Assembly: GCA_034509925.1 (NCBI GenBank)
Contig: CM067532.1
Span: 3,490,142-3,554,141, forward strand
DNA length: 64,000 bases
Direction: 5' to 3'
DNA from: Hirudinaria manillensis
Lineage: Eukaryota; Annelida; Clitellata; Hirudinida; Hirudinidae
The notes under the pieces are model-generated. The model saw only the letters and a program-made list of their open reading frames with translations, did not search any database and was not told the DNA's origin. Made by a program: the position numbers and the translations under genes. Shown here one piece after another: positions 47,601-57,930 of this stretch (position 1 is the first letter of the stretch; every line of letters begins with the position of its first letter).

Positions 47601-49003
47601 GGGATGTCAAGGCAGTTCAGAGTGATGTCATCCGAAACTTGCCAGTCACAAAGGAGGATATTCAGAGGATGACTGAGGAAGATTCCGAGCTAAAATTGGT
47701 TGTTGAAAGTGTAAGAACGGGTAGATGGCCTAGTTTCCGGGCTGGATCGACTCTGCACGCCTTCCACAGCCGTTCTAAAGACTTGTCAGTCCATGAAGGT
47801 GCACTCTTCATGGGAACACGAGCCGTGATCCCATCAGCCCTGCAAGGCCGAATTTTGAAGATGCTGCACGAGGGACATCCTGGGACAAGTAGAATGAAAA
47901 TGCTAGCTCGACTGCACGTTTACTGGCAAGGAATTGACAGGGACATCGAAGACAGAGTAAGACTTTGCAGTTCATGCCAGTTGGCTGCAAAGATGCCTGT
48001 CAGGAACGAACTGACGCCATGGCCGAAACCGGATTGTGCCTGGGAGAGGGTCCACATTGATTTTGCCGGCCCGATTGAAGGAGTGATGTTCTTAATCGTG
48101 GTGGACGCCTTCTCCAAGTGGCCTGAAGTTATTAAGATGAAGACTTCAACGTCCACTGCCACAATCAGAGAACTGGGTAGGATTTTTGCGCAGCAGGGAT
48201 ACCCAAAAGTGATAGTTTCGGACAATGGGACTCAGTTCACGTCCAAGGAGTTCCAAGAGTTCTGTCAGAGGAATGGAATGCAACACGTCAAGTCACCGCC
48301 CTACCAACCTCACTGCAATGGACAAGCTGAGCGTTTTGTGGACACATTCAAGCGTACACTACAAAAGCTGCAGGGGGAGGAGGTGATGGAGGATGCGCTC
48401 CAGAAATTCCTGCTGACTTACCGGACAACGCCATGCACGTCTTTGACGGATTTGAAGACACCGGCAGAGAAACTCCTAGGGAGACTTTTGAGAACTCCCC
48501 TGAGTGACCTCCAACTCAAAAGCCCAGTAAAACATCTCCCAAGAGCGGATCAGGAGATGGAAAAAAGGAAACCTATCCACAGGCGACTGAGAGAGTTCGT
48601 CGAGGGAGACGCAGTCTTCGTAAGAGACTACAAGGATCCAAGTCACCCGAAGTGGATACAGGGATGGATCAGGCGCAGACAGGGACGTCAAGTCTACCTA
48701 GTGGAGGCAAGCGGCAAAATGCTCCATCGCCACGCGAACCAGCTCAGGAAGCGTGCGCAGGATGATTCACTGAAGGTGATGTGTGAGGCATTTGACTTGC
48801 CATTCCTGCCACTAAGTGGGACATCCCAGACAACCGCAGAAAACACACACACGCCGGAACTACAGGAAATTCCAGAGTGCGAAGTGGAGCATGTCATTCC
48901 ACCAGTGCAACCTCGGACACCAAAGAAAAGATCCGCAAGGAACCGCCGACCTCCGAGAAGGCTGGAGATGGATCCCCAGAGGAAGAAATACCTAATCGTT
49001 TAG
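44678..49003 (+). CDS. Gag-Pol polyprotein of the Ty3/gypsy element (1,441 residues)
   Basis: Single frame from ATG 44678 to TAG 49001-49003, encoding Gag, protease, reverse transcriptase, RNase H and integrase. Residues ~20-90 are charged repeats with a 15-residue period (Glu/Arg). A Ty3-type Gag follows (FSYDPESGTPFSKWMGRFEA). The nucleocapsid zinc knuckle CX2CX4HX4C begins near residue 346 (CFICGSLSHFKKDC). Protease DSGA is at ~403. Reverse transcriptase spans ~530-750, with YLDD at ~688. RNase H has DACDYG at ~836. Integrase has an HHCC zinc-binding part from ~1064 and catalytic Asp 1128, Asp 1182 and Glu 1218, the last two separated by exactly 35 residues (DD35E). No frameshift separates Gag from Pol, so expression control must be by processing or other means. 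All catalytic residues are present. Confidence 0.97.
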   Translation: MATEDKFLTMMTMFMEENRRRDDERREEETRRREEEIRRREEEEIRRRDEEIRRREEEETRRREEEIRRREEEETRRREEETRRRENDLRRDEEYRRREEALLQLLQSLKPQCKEATETERKSDLLPELMRQITQFSYDPESGTPFSKWMGRFEAVLGNHAMQLSDADKTGALVSKLNEEAYHSFTDHIMPLSPSDLSYEQTKETLEDIFGDKVSVFKRRFDAMRLSIGTMTFRKLGTMINRMVTLARIDTLTVENFKCLIYITALTGSKYADIRTRMLSKLEKQEGCTLQDMVNECDNIVSLRKDADMVDGTQAVNAVQRGHQRKKTRHIFPSKENPRESSKGACFICGSLSHFKKDCPQKDCHRKESKFKGRVKKINTDLRTNRRYAEVSFGETKVRMQLDSGADVTVISRDAWEQIGSPFLEGTTTSLGAANGTPIEVLGQFDVKFTCGGFSGHGRCYVAENVDQLLGIEWMNQLPPLQKAFNAICCKIEQKPEEEERQLAKSLAERFPDVFEEELGKCKTRAQLIVRQGVRPTFCRQRKIPFAREEAVNTELERLVQQGVLKKVDYSNWAAPIVVVAKKNGSVRICADFKTGLNEALEMHRHPLPTPDEIFARLNQGAWFTQIDFADAYLQMEVEDDSKELVTINTHKGLFQYQRLPFGVKCAPGIFQEAMDRMITGLNGCAAYLDDVIVTGSTILEHNNNVQALFERIADCGFRVRMEKCSFAKPEINFLGHVVSKDGRRPDPEKIQAIVGMPAPKDQKQLKSFLGMISYYSSFVPDMRSMRGLLDDLEREDKFVWTAEHQRVLDKLKVVLQSDLLLTHFDPALDIVVAADACDYGVGAVISHRFPNGTEKAIAHASRSLTKAEKNYGQIEKEALALVFAVRKFHRYIYGRSFLLLTDHKPLLSIFGSKVGISAHSANRLQRWELVLLAYDFVIEYRRSTHFGQADALSRLIATKKLPEDEDIVIAKIERDVKAVQSDVIRNLPVTKEDIQRMTEEDSELKLVVESVRTGRWPSFRAGSTLHAFHSRSKDLSVHEGALFMGTRAVIPSALQGRILKMLHEGHPGTSRMKMLARLHVYWQGIDRDIEDRVRLCSSCQLAAKMPVRNELTPWPKPDCAWERVHIDFAGPIEGVMFLIVVDAFSKWPEVIKMKTSTSTATIRELGRIFAQQGYPKVIVSDNGTQFTSKEFQEFCQRNGMQHVKSPPYQPHCNGQAERFVDTFKRTLQKLQGEEVMEDALQKFLLTYRTTPCTSLTDLKTPAEKLLGRLLRTPLSDLQLKSPVKHLPRADQEMEKRKPIHRRLREFVEGDAVFVRDYKDPSHPKWIQGWIRRRQGRQVYLVEASGKMLHRHANQLRKRAQDDSLKVMCEAFDLPFLPLSGTSQTTAENTHTPELQEIPECEVEHVIPPVQPRTPKKRSARNRRPPRRLEMDPQRKKYLIV

Positions 49004-49013
49004 GGGGGGGAGG
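49002..49013 (+). other. Polypurine tract
   Basis: AGGGGGGGGAGG directly before the 3' LTR, overlapping the last bases of the TAG stop; primer for plus-strand DNA synthesis. Confidence 0.85.
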
Positions 49014-49188
49014 TGTTGTGGGATTATACGTATCTTTGGTTTTGTGCACCTCGTGCGACGAGGCACGCTTGTTTTCCGTTGCAATTCCGCTCGTGTTCGT
49101 ATCGTACTGTGTCGTGTTGTGTCGAGTTGTGTCGTATTGCGTTGATCCTAATAAACCGTGTTGATCTCGATATGCTGAAGTTATAACA
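49014..49188 (+). repeat. 3' LTR
   Basis: 175 bp, identical to the 5' LTR in direct comparison, followed by the CATTC target duplication. Confidence 0.97.
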
Positions 49189-49458
49189 CATTCTATATGC
49201 GGTTAATTTCTGTCTCCAAAACTTTGTATTTGCCGTTGAGTTTAAGAGCGAAAATTTTTATTGTCGTGGACCGAAATATCTTTGGCACACAAAACTTGGA
49301 TAAAAATGCCAGACTAAATTGGTTAATATTTTGTCCATGATTATAGCAACGTATTCGACCAAGCTTTGTAACTATTTGTTTACTGTAACTGTTATTAACT
49401 TTATTGATGACCCTCAACTCGTGAAAAATATATCTACTAGAATCTTTGCAAATATCAG

Positions 49459-49535
49459 AATTTATGATATTTGGAGATCCGGGTCTCAGGCAGTTTCTTC
49501 TGCTGCCACTGGTCTGCTGTCATTGATTGACCCAG
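49459..49535 (+). CDS. Possible isolated exon next to the retrotransposon
   Basis: Bounded by ATATCAG on the left and a GTAAAT donor on the right; encodes IYDIWRSGSQAVSSAATG and LLSLIDPG. Coding-like, but no partner exon was found. If it belongs to a gene extending leftward, the retrotransposon would sit in one of its introns. Confidence 0.25.
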
Positions 49536-50929
49536 GTAAATGAACTACACTGGTTTACGTACCCTTTGTGGCTTTTAATAACTTACCTAATAGATGATGT
49601 AAATGTTTATGATATATATGACTTGAAATAATTGTGGCTGTGCAATCTCAATGAGAACATCCGGGCTTTGAATTAAACCATCACCTAGAAAGCCGTCCTT
49701 GAAATGTCGCTGTTATTTAAAAAGTGCCTCTCCAGTCACATTTTGATCAAATAGAATGAAGAACTTTTCTAAAAGAAAGATCTTCTAAAAATTTGTCAGT
49801 GTCTCGCTATTGCTCGAGAGAGTTTCGGCCACACTCCTGTTTTGAAGTCTCGCAAATCTCTCAGTCGCCGGGGACGATGTTCCGAGTTAAAATAAACTTG
49901 TTTTACTGTCAAACTCTTGACAGTCTCCTCCAGCTTATGAATTATGGCTACATATGATAAATTCGTCAACAATTGGATTCAGTGATACTGTATGGACATA
50001 CTCATGCTGGTCGTTGACTAGAATCTTATCACGATCGATATTTAAGCACGTCAGGCACTGATGAAGTTAAAAATGATTTCCTAAAGAAAACTGAAGGTTC
50101 TGCAGTGCGTTGGCTTCTTAAGTCATAAAAAAAAATTGTTGTATTGGAAGATTCAATGCATTTCCATCTTTTAAAGCAGGCAATGACAGGAGCGAATCGT
50201 TATTTGTCAACATCGTGAAGAACAAAACTTTTCAATAAACTCATCTTCTTTTCGATGTTTTTTTTAAGTCCATGACAGCATCCTTGAGAGCAGATGGCGA
50301 GGATCGTCTCTGCTTGAAAACATAAAGAAAATTATGGCTTGGATTGTCAGAGTTTTACATCAGAGTTTAGAGGACTCATCTCAGCTCAAGGTCTCCGGAT
50401 GACAAATCAATACGCCCTTTCAACTTTCACTACTTGTCAATGCAAACCTTTTGATCCTCTGAACACATCAATTTAAATAGTCGTGTTTAAATCTAATTGC
50501 ATTAGATAAAATTAAAAGACATTTAAAAATTATTTTTCCTGCTTTACAAAGAAATGACGTGAGGAACAGAGAGTCCTTGAAGTTTTAAAATATGCGACAT
50601 TTACATTTATTCATCTGATTTTTAGAGTGCGCAATTTTATCCCAGGGGATTTAAAGACACTGACCAGAGTACAAACAAACAATTTGGCAGGCAATTATTA
50701 GAATAAAATAGAAAATAAATTAAAAATAGAATGTCATGGAAAACATGAGGAGAAAATTGTAAAAATAAACATGATAAAAATCGATACGCTCGCTTAAAAT
50801 AAGCACGTTTTAAACCCATTAAATTCATAAAATTCATATTTTGCGAAAGATTATCGAACTTCAAATAATGGAATTTATATCAATTTTGGCAATATATCAT
50901 TTTAATGCATACAAACACATAACAAGATA

Positions 50930-52045
50930 AACGTTGACAAGCATAGTATAAAATTTGGACTTCTCAGGATAAATAAAAATTTTAAATTATGTAAAAATGT
51001 GATTATGTGCCGCCCAACGATGATAGGAAAGGCTATAAAATTTATTTTACATAATTAACATGAACGTTAAAATAACTTTAAATGATACATAAACATGAAA
51101 AATTTCAGAACAATTGACTTTTGGTTTAATAACGATGCCTTAATGATGGGCAGAGGGAGTGCATATTTTGAAAGCAGACAGATTGAAGACTTCAGGAAAG
51201 TTAATGATTCATGTTATACAATTGCTGATGAACTCAAAGGTCTATACATGTTGTTTCTAACTTATATGAATACTCAAGAAGATTGTAGAGCCAAGAAATT
51301 CACTTAAAGATGTATGAAGGCGAAGTTGTATGCCAAACTAGAGAAACTAGCGAAGGAGAGTTTCATCAAGTATATATTATGCAAACCAACTCAAAACAAT
51401 CAAATTTAACCTCTTCTAAGAGTACAATTTTAAATTAATCCAAGTATCATTTTAAAATATGAAAAAAAGATTGCAAAAGTTCTCAAGTTCAGACACATCA
51501 ACAACAACAGCGTTGCCAGAATTAAATGGATAAAAGCTACATTATGCTAAAAGATTTGTTATGAAACAGAAAAAGGTTTAACCGGTTTAACCATAAAAAT
51601 TTTCTTATGAATAAAATTTCAATCTGGATGAACCCGATAACTATTTGAATAATTGGCATGAATGGAAAACAAAAGTCATTTTGTAACAGAAATCATAGAT
51701 CTCGAACAATAGTGTTCACCAATCTGCAAAGAAAACTAAATTCTGCATTTTGACAAAATATTGAGAAATATTCTTCTGCATTTGACAAAAGGAAATGTAG
51801 TTCCACTTAGGAATTCCAGCGATAAAAAGCCACAACCCACACCTGAGACTAAACCGACACAAACCACGCCCCAGAAGAGGAACAAAATGTTCTGAGTTGG
51901 TTTCCTGATTTCAACCCAATTGAAAATGTGTCGAGTAAGCTAACAAGATGGGTCCACAAAGATGGGAGACGGTTGAAATTAAAATCGAAGTTGGAAGGAG
52001 CCGTCTAGACCACCTGGAAGGAGATGGAAATGAACGTCATAATTA
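50930..52045 (+). pseudogene. Decayed Tc1/Tc3-like transposon, copy 2
   Basis: Shares its left non-coding part with the copy at 39 kb. A frame at 51126-51305 keeps a diverged first helix-turn-helix (MMGRGSAYFESRQIEDFRKV) and then breaks. Further pieces of the DDE domain survive in shifted frames: FNLDEPDNYLNNWHEW near 51613 (the Tc3-like region near the first Asp) and WFPDFNPIENVSSKLTRW near 51895, with the Glu of NPIEN being the third catalytic residue. Multiple frameshifts and stops; not functional. Confidence 0.72.
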
Positions 52046-53622
52046 AATTCTTTTTTTTATGAATAACAGATTTTTCTGAATAGTAATAATAAATAACAAT
52101 AATATAATTTAATAATAAAGGAATATTTAAAGATAACTTCACATTGAATGACTTTCATAGTCAACAGAAAAATAGATTGTTGATGTTATTATCGACTGCT
52201 ATCGTTGAGTTCCTATCCTTTTTGGGCGCTGCAAAAACAGCAAAGACGGGGGGTTTTTTTAATTGACGTAGAAATAAATTTTAATTCATAATTCAGTAAT
52301 TATTTTTGGAAGCATTATTTATACGGCATAATAGAATTTAAGCAGTTTTAAAGTTACATCAAAAGGGTTATCATTATCATCAAAATTGGTAATTCTTATC
52401 TACGTTGGAAGGAGTGCACTTCGCAACAAGAAAGCGAGGAAATCTGAAAATTCTCTAATTGATCAATTGAATGCTTAGAAAATAAGCAATGAAATTGTAT
52501 ACTCTTGCTTGATAATTAATTGCAAGCAATCATCTAAAACGAAAATAAAACTGAATATTACTCACAAAATATGATTATCATAAATTCTTAAACAATAAAT
52601 TCCAAGAACTAATTAAATTAAACTTGGCATGACTTGTAAAGTTCGAACACCCGAGGCAAGATTGTCAGCAATGGCTTATCTTCTCAGATGATTAAATTCG
52701 ACATGAAGACGTGGACTGCCAACGGAAAGTTTGAATCTGCCGGAATCTCTCAAGGAATTGATGAAAGCAAATCCATTTAAGTGATGCTGTGAACGATAAT
52801 CCGGAAGCGAAAGATTGTGGATACAAAAAACCACTGAAAGACTTGATAATGGGCCTCTCCATATCTAATTAACAAAAAAAAACAACAACATTTGTTTTGA
52901 GCAATAACATTGTTGGACTTTTTGTTTTAATTTCGACGATGAACATCCGATAAGGTCCAAATGTAATTTAACGTTTGAGGATTATTTTCGTTAAAAGTAA
53001 AAAAAAAATCCCTTTGTTGATTTTAAACTGAAAATTCAGAGCCCAAAGTGCTGAAAACGAATCGAAAGTTATGGAATCTGAAATGAAAATAAATCACTTT
53101 CATCACCTACTCGGATGTTTCCATAGAAACCTGTTGCATGTTTCCAACTGCGCCCAATTAAAACACTCGTGATGCAAAGTAAATGGAACGTGGCGTCCCA
53201 GATAATTACATAATAAGGCACATAATAATCACTGAATTCTTCGTCTCGAATTTGAATAAATAATTCACAGGGCGATTACGAAATACTCGAATAATCGGTT
53301 GAATTGAGAGTTGAATTTTTTTGCCAGAAACGAGCGCCGTTCCGTTCAAATTCAGCAGTCCGACATTCGTCCTGCATATTCTCGATCAACATCGTTTGCA
53401 TGAAATTTTGATGACGTCAGAAGTGCTCTGCGGAATGACATGGAAAGCTTTTTAGAGATGAGGTTTGTGATGTATGGAAGAATGGGAGGAGGACATCCAC
53501 AGGAGTTGAATATTAAGCGAATTTTATGCCCTCGCTCGAAGCGAATGTGTTCCGTCGGACGAGGCTGTTGTGCGCACGCGTGCGAAACCGAACATGTTGG
53601 AATACTTCGTGGCGTATCGACC

Positions 53623-56600
53623 ATGAAGTGTCACAGAGGAATTTCATTCATGAGAATCTTCAAGTGTCTTCTTGCTTTTCAACTGTTCTACGCTGCCCGC
53701 TTTATTAGAGGTGAGTTGTTAAATTAGATTAGATTTTTTAATTATAAATTTGCTTCCTGTAGCAGAACGTGGCAACGTGCGATTGCTTTTAATGTTTCCA
53801 ATCAACGACGAAACATTTGCTCCCGAAGGTCAACTGGTGATGGTGACTGAGGGCAGAGTTCAAGTGGTCAACCAAGGGTCATCGGTGGTTTTTCCGTGCG
53901 AATTTGTCGAAGAGAAATACAACTTTTTCCAACAACCGGTTATCATTTCCTGTAAAATACTAATCAACGCTTTGCATCTGCCAAGCGATGTTTTCTTGCT
54001 TTTCTGAAAACCGAACGACACTCGACTTTAACAATTTCTCAGTGATGAAGAAATATCGTTGGCAGGTGTTGTGGCGTAAACGTCAGTTGAGAGAAGAAGT
54101 CCAGATGAATGTTGCAGGAAGTCTAAACGAACCTTTTGCATCACTGAGCAGATTCGAGGTTTCCTATCAAAGCTCTCCCCCGAAATACAAGTTCCAACTC
54201 GTCATCAGAGGTCGTATTGAAAATAATTAATGTATTCATTTTATGCATTTTCGGCTTTCGGTAAAATTAATCCTCTCTGCATTCGGCGCTTTTGTGTTCT
54301 TTTCCAAAGAGTCGAATTGCCGAGCGGGGAATTAGATCGAGAATAGAAACCGACAATAGCTTCCGCAAGTGAATTTTCCAATCGAAAAACTCGTAAACGA
54401 TGCAAAAACCGCATTAAGATGTTATCGACCGAATAGTTATCGTCTCCATTTATCTTTTCGCAGACCTCTGTGTCTTGGACGATGGAAACTACACGTGTGA
54501 AGTGAGAGGGGAGTTTTCTCAAGTCCTAGGACGAACCACTCATCAACTTTATGTTCGAGGTTCCAGTAGCATTTCATTTTTATCGACTTTGCTTGATTGA
54601 CCGAGTATTGCTAAGAAAACAGCAAACCCTGACCTCGGGGAATTCCTGAAAAACATGCTGGATGTAAAAATATTTTGTTGCCTTCCTTTATCGACAATTT
54701 CTGACATTTTCTAAGAAAATTTGGCAAAAATCGACCGCTCAAAATATTGTCATTTCTCATTTCTTGAACTCCCAATTAACGTCTGTTTATCTCAAACGAA
54801 CCGCTTATTTATAACTTGAAAATCATCTTATTGCATTTTTGCTATCATCAATTATTTTGAATTTTACCTTCAAAGTTTTATTTTTTTTTATTGACATTCG
54901 AGAGAAAAACCATAGCCAGAAGGCCGGAAGATTACAATAATAACTAGTTCCTAATAGTTCATTGAAAATTAACATTTTAACATGAACGTTTGATAATAAG
55001 TTAAAAATCAACTCCATATTATTGTTTTTCCTAAAATTTTCTTTCTTCAAATGAATTAAAGTCTAATCATTTCTAACAAAAGTTAAATGGTGACATAATT
55101 AAAAAAAGATTAAATTGATTTTATTTAAACGATTTAACAAATAAATGATTTAAAATTACGTGATTTAATGAGGAAGTAACCATTAGCTCCAACGATCCGT
55201 GACGTGCATCGAATGTGATGGAATTTATCCGATAAATTGAACCTTCATCTCTCATCTTAGGACTCCTTGCTAATTTGTTCACGTTTTCATTTATTTCCAT
55301 TTGACCCATTTGATGCAATTGTTGTTATATAATAATTTAAATAGGCGCATTTATTATTATTATTATTATTTTTATTTTTATATGCCATATCAACAGCACG
55401 ATTGAATTAATAAAGACCTGCATTAGTTGATTCTGCAAAATTCATTCCATCCTTTTAAAATGAGTTTCCATTAAAACTGATGCTGCTCGAGTGCAACGAA
55501 ATTTCAGTGTATACTTTCTATTCGTTTAAATGAAATTGTACCTGCGTCTGTACTTTTGGTTGTTGTTTTTTTACTTGCCGTTCGAACGAATTGCTTTCCA
55601 TAAATTTTCACTTTATTATTTCTCAGCACCTGTTTCCTCGGTTATCATCAGTGCAGCCGAAGGAATCCTGCAAACAGACTCGAATGCAAACTCGGAAACA
55701 CAGACCGAGCGACAAACAACGTCGACAGCTCATTCCTCTCAAAGAAGTCGATTTTTCCGCCTGGTAGCCGAGCGACCACACGCCATGAAATGCATCGTCA
55801 TCGGTGGCTACCCTCCTCCTCACGTCGACATTTTCATCGGAAACAGATCCATTTCGCGTGATTTCCATCTCCACGCGAGGTCGTCCATTGTTTCTGGCAA
55901 GAGGGGTCTCAGACTGATGACTCATCAGATCGAAGCCACCACCGATAGCCTTCGGGTTCAACCCAGGGATCACTTGCAGCCTCTCATATGCGTGGCTACC
56001 GGTCCGGGACCGAAACCAGTTTATGATGAAGTGCTACTCCGAGTGGAATGTCGGTTGATTAATCGTCACTTTTATGCAATCATCTGTCTCCTCTTTAATG
56101 CATTCCGTCGTTTATCCACCGTAGATCCACCGTCGATCAATTGCAGCCACGCCTTCGCCAGACCGAACGAACCCAAAGTCCTCGCGTGCATCGTCGCCTC
56201 GAAGCCGAGACCTGATTTCTACGCCTGGGTAGTCGATTCTCAAGGAACTTTCATCTCGCACCCCACCTTGGAAGCAAAAAACTCGACCGTCAACGAACTC
56301 AACCTTCCCCTCTTCTTCTCTCTCCACATCCCCCTCTCAAAGGAAAACACCATGTACTCGATGACCGTCACTCCATTACAGGTGGGTAGCCGATGAATTT
56401 TTCAAGAGTCATTAACATATTAATTTGCATGAATATTCAATAACCTACGTTCTTATAAAATTGCAGCAGCAGACAATTCTGCATTTTGTCATTTTGGTTA
56501 CAATGGATTCTTAGTTACGAGATAAAAATTCTATTTAATAAGCTTTAAAATCATTGATTTAACTTCGTCTCTATTAGAATAAAAGCATGTAAATAAATTT

Positions 56601-57930
56601 CCACTTTGTATCAATAAACCCTTCAATCTTATGATCGGATGCTAGCAACATTAGAGATTCATAACCCTCTCGTACTGGGGAATGCACGGCCCTGATAAGG
56701 AATCTTGTTGGTGTCCTGCACTATTTGTCAATCTCTGCTTCATTTCTTGCTCCATAGAGACCAGCTGGGATTAATTTTTCTTCTTTTAAATTTTTAAAAA
56801 ATTATAATTATATTTTTATTCGAGTGAATTGCGATCTCTGCGCTATGCATATTTAAGGTTGTTTATTTTCCCGTCTTACAGCATCAAAGTGAAATGCAAA
56901 CGTACCCCCTTTTATGAGACGCTTGGTGTCAGATGCTTTCCACCAACTATTTGCTTAACTCTCTCTCTCTCTCTCCCAAATGTATCATCTCCTTTAATAC
57001 CTGCTCTGTCCCGTCTTAATTGAATTAACTCTATTATAAATAATTTCGTAATTTATTTCATTTTCACAATACAACCCTGGGATAAAATTTTATCGTCATC
57101 GGGTCCCTCAAAATCGAAAATCAAAATTATCTAGGAAATTGTATTTATGTATTTGAATAATATTTTTAATAATAAATAAAATGAATCCACCTAAATGTAT
57201 TTTTTTAAACGAATTAAATGAATAATTGAAAAAAAAATTGTAAATTCGAAATTTATGTATCACACCTAATTCCCTGAGTTTCGAAACCTGGAAAACCGTT
57301 AGCAAAGCACGTGAGCAAAAAATAGGAAGACAAATTCCAGTATTTTTCCATATTTTATAATTTTTAATGTGTGTTGTAAAATTAAGCTGCAATTTTCTGT
57401 TTTAATTTCGTTAACCTTGTGATAAATGGCCTCTGAAATGTTAAAAATTGCGACGTTACTAAATAAATCACAGCAGGTTCGAAGAACATGGCCCCATTCG
57501 ATTTTCCTACGCTATTTAAATCCATTTTTAGAAGTTCTTTTTATTCATTTTAAGAATATTTTCATTAATCGTAATATTTTATCGCGTCTCATTGTTTTGA
57601 GAGTCATAGTTGAGTCAAACATACTTGAAACTATATTTTCAATTGTATATCAACACAGTATAAACATAATTACATTTCATAAATAAATATTTCGCGAGAG
57701 GGGAAGACAATGGCAGGGCGGCAGCAACAAGCGCTGAGGGAAGCGCCACAAGATGAAGAGTGCTGAATGGAGTTGACTAACAAAATTATGAATGAATTTA
57801 CGACAGGAGGACAGACACGAGGTGCGCCTCATAATCGGTCACGTGACCTCTTCTTCGTTTGGGAGATTCCCGCTCATCGTGAGGAATTCCATCGCAACCA
57901 CAACTTCCTACGCCCATCTCACAGTCGAGG
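53623..57930 (+). CDS. Secreted or membrane Ig-superfamily protein, 3' end not placed
   Basis: Seven exons in phase: 53623-53710, 53766-53951, 54043-54210, 54464-54559, 55627-56049, 56125-56381, 57807-57930; 447 residues so far. Exon 1 gives a signal peptide (MRIFKCLLAFQLFYAARFIR). Ig1 spans exons 2-4 with Cys in VVFPCEF, Trp in YRWQVLW and Cys in LDDGNYTCEV. A Ser/Thr/Gln-rich linker of about 40 residues precedes Ig2, which has Cys in HAMKCIVIGGYPPP and PLICVATG but Ile-Phe where the core Trp is expected. Ig3 has LACIVASKPRP and YAWVV, but its F-strand reads FGRFPLIVRNS with no second cysteine. The layout resembles three-Ig adhesion proteins such as fasciclin-3 or nectins; this is only a suggestion. 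Transmembrane and tail exons should lie beyond 57930. The exon-1 frame is open upstream, so the start could be earlier. Confidence 0.85.

Larger units (their letters stand above)
44488..49188 (+). mobile_element. Complete Ty3/gypsy LTR retrotransposon, 4,701 bp
   Basis: Full-length element with 175-bp LTRs that I find identical by eye, a primer-binding site, one long gag-pol frame and a polypurine tract. It is flanked by a 5-bp target duplication CATTC (44483-44487 and 49189-49193). LTRs start TGTTG and end AACA. Identical LTRs and an unbroken frame indicate a very recent insertion that may still be able to move. There is no env frame after pol. Single-frame gag-pol, short LTRs and a serine tRNA primer point to the Mag-like group; that placement is inference. 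Confidence 0.97.
49189..53622. other. Gene-poor spacer
   Basis: Besides the isolated exon and Tc1-like pseudogene, only AT-rich DNA was seen. A 130-bp piece at about 49795-49923 starts TGTCAG, contains AATAAA and ends TTGACA, so it could be a solo LTR, but there is no target duplication. Confidence 0.4.

Noticed and set aside
45627..48897. Numerous frames of 60-130 codons on both strands within 45-49 kb
   Set aside because: All are shadows of the gag-pol frame, which alone carries conserved motifs.
49795..49923. Possible solo LTR (TGTCAG...TTGACA with AATAAA)
   Set aside because: No target-site duplication and no matching LTR elsewhere in the window.
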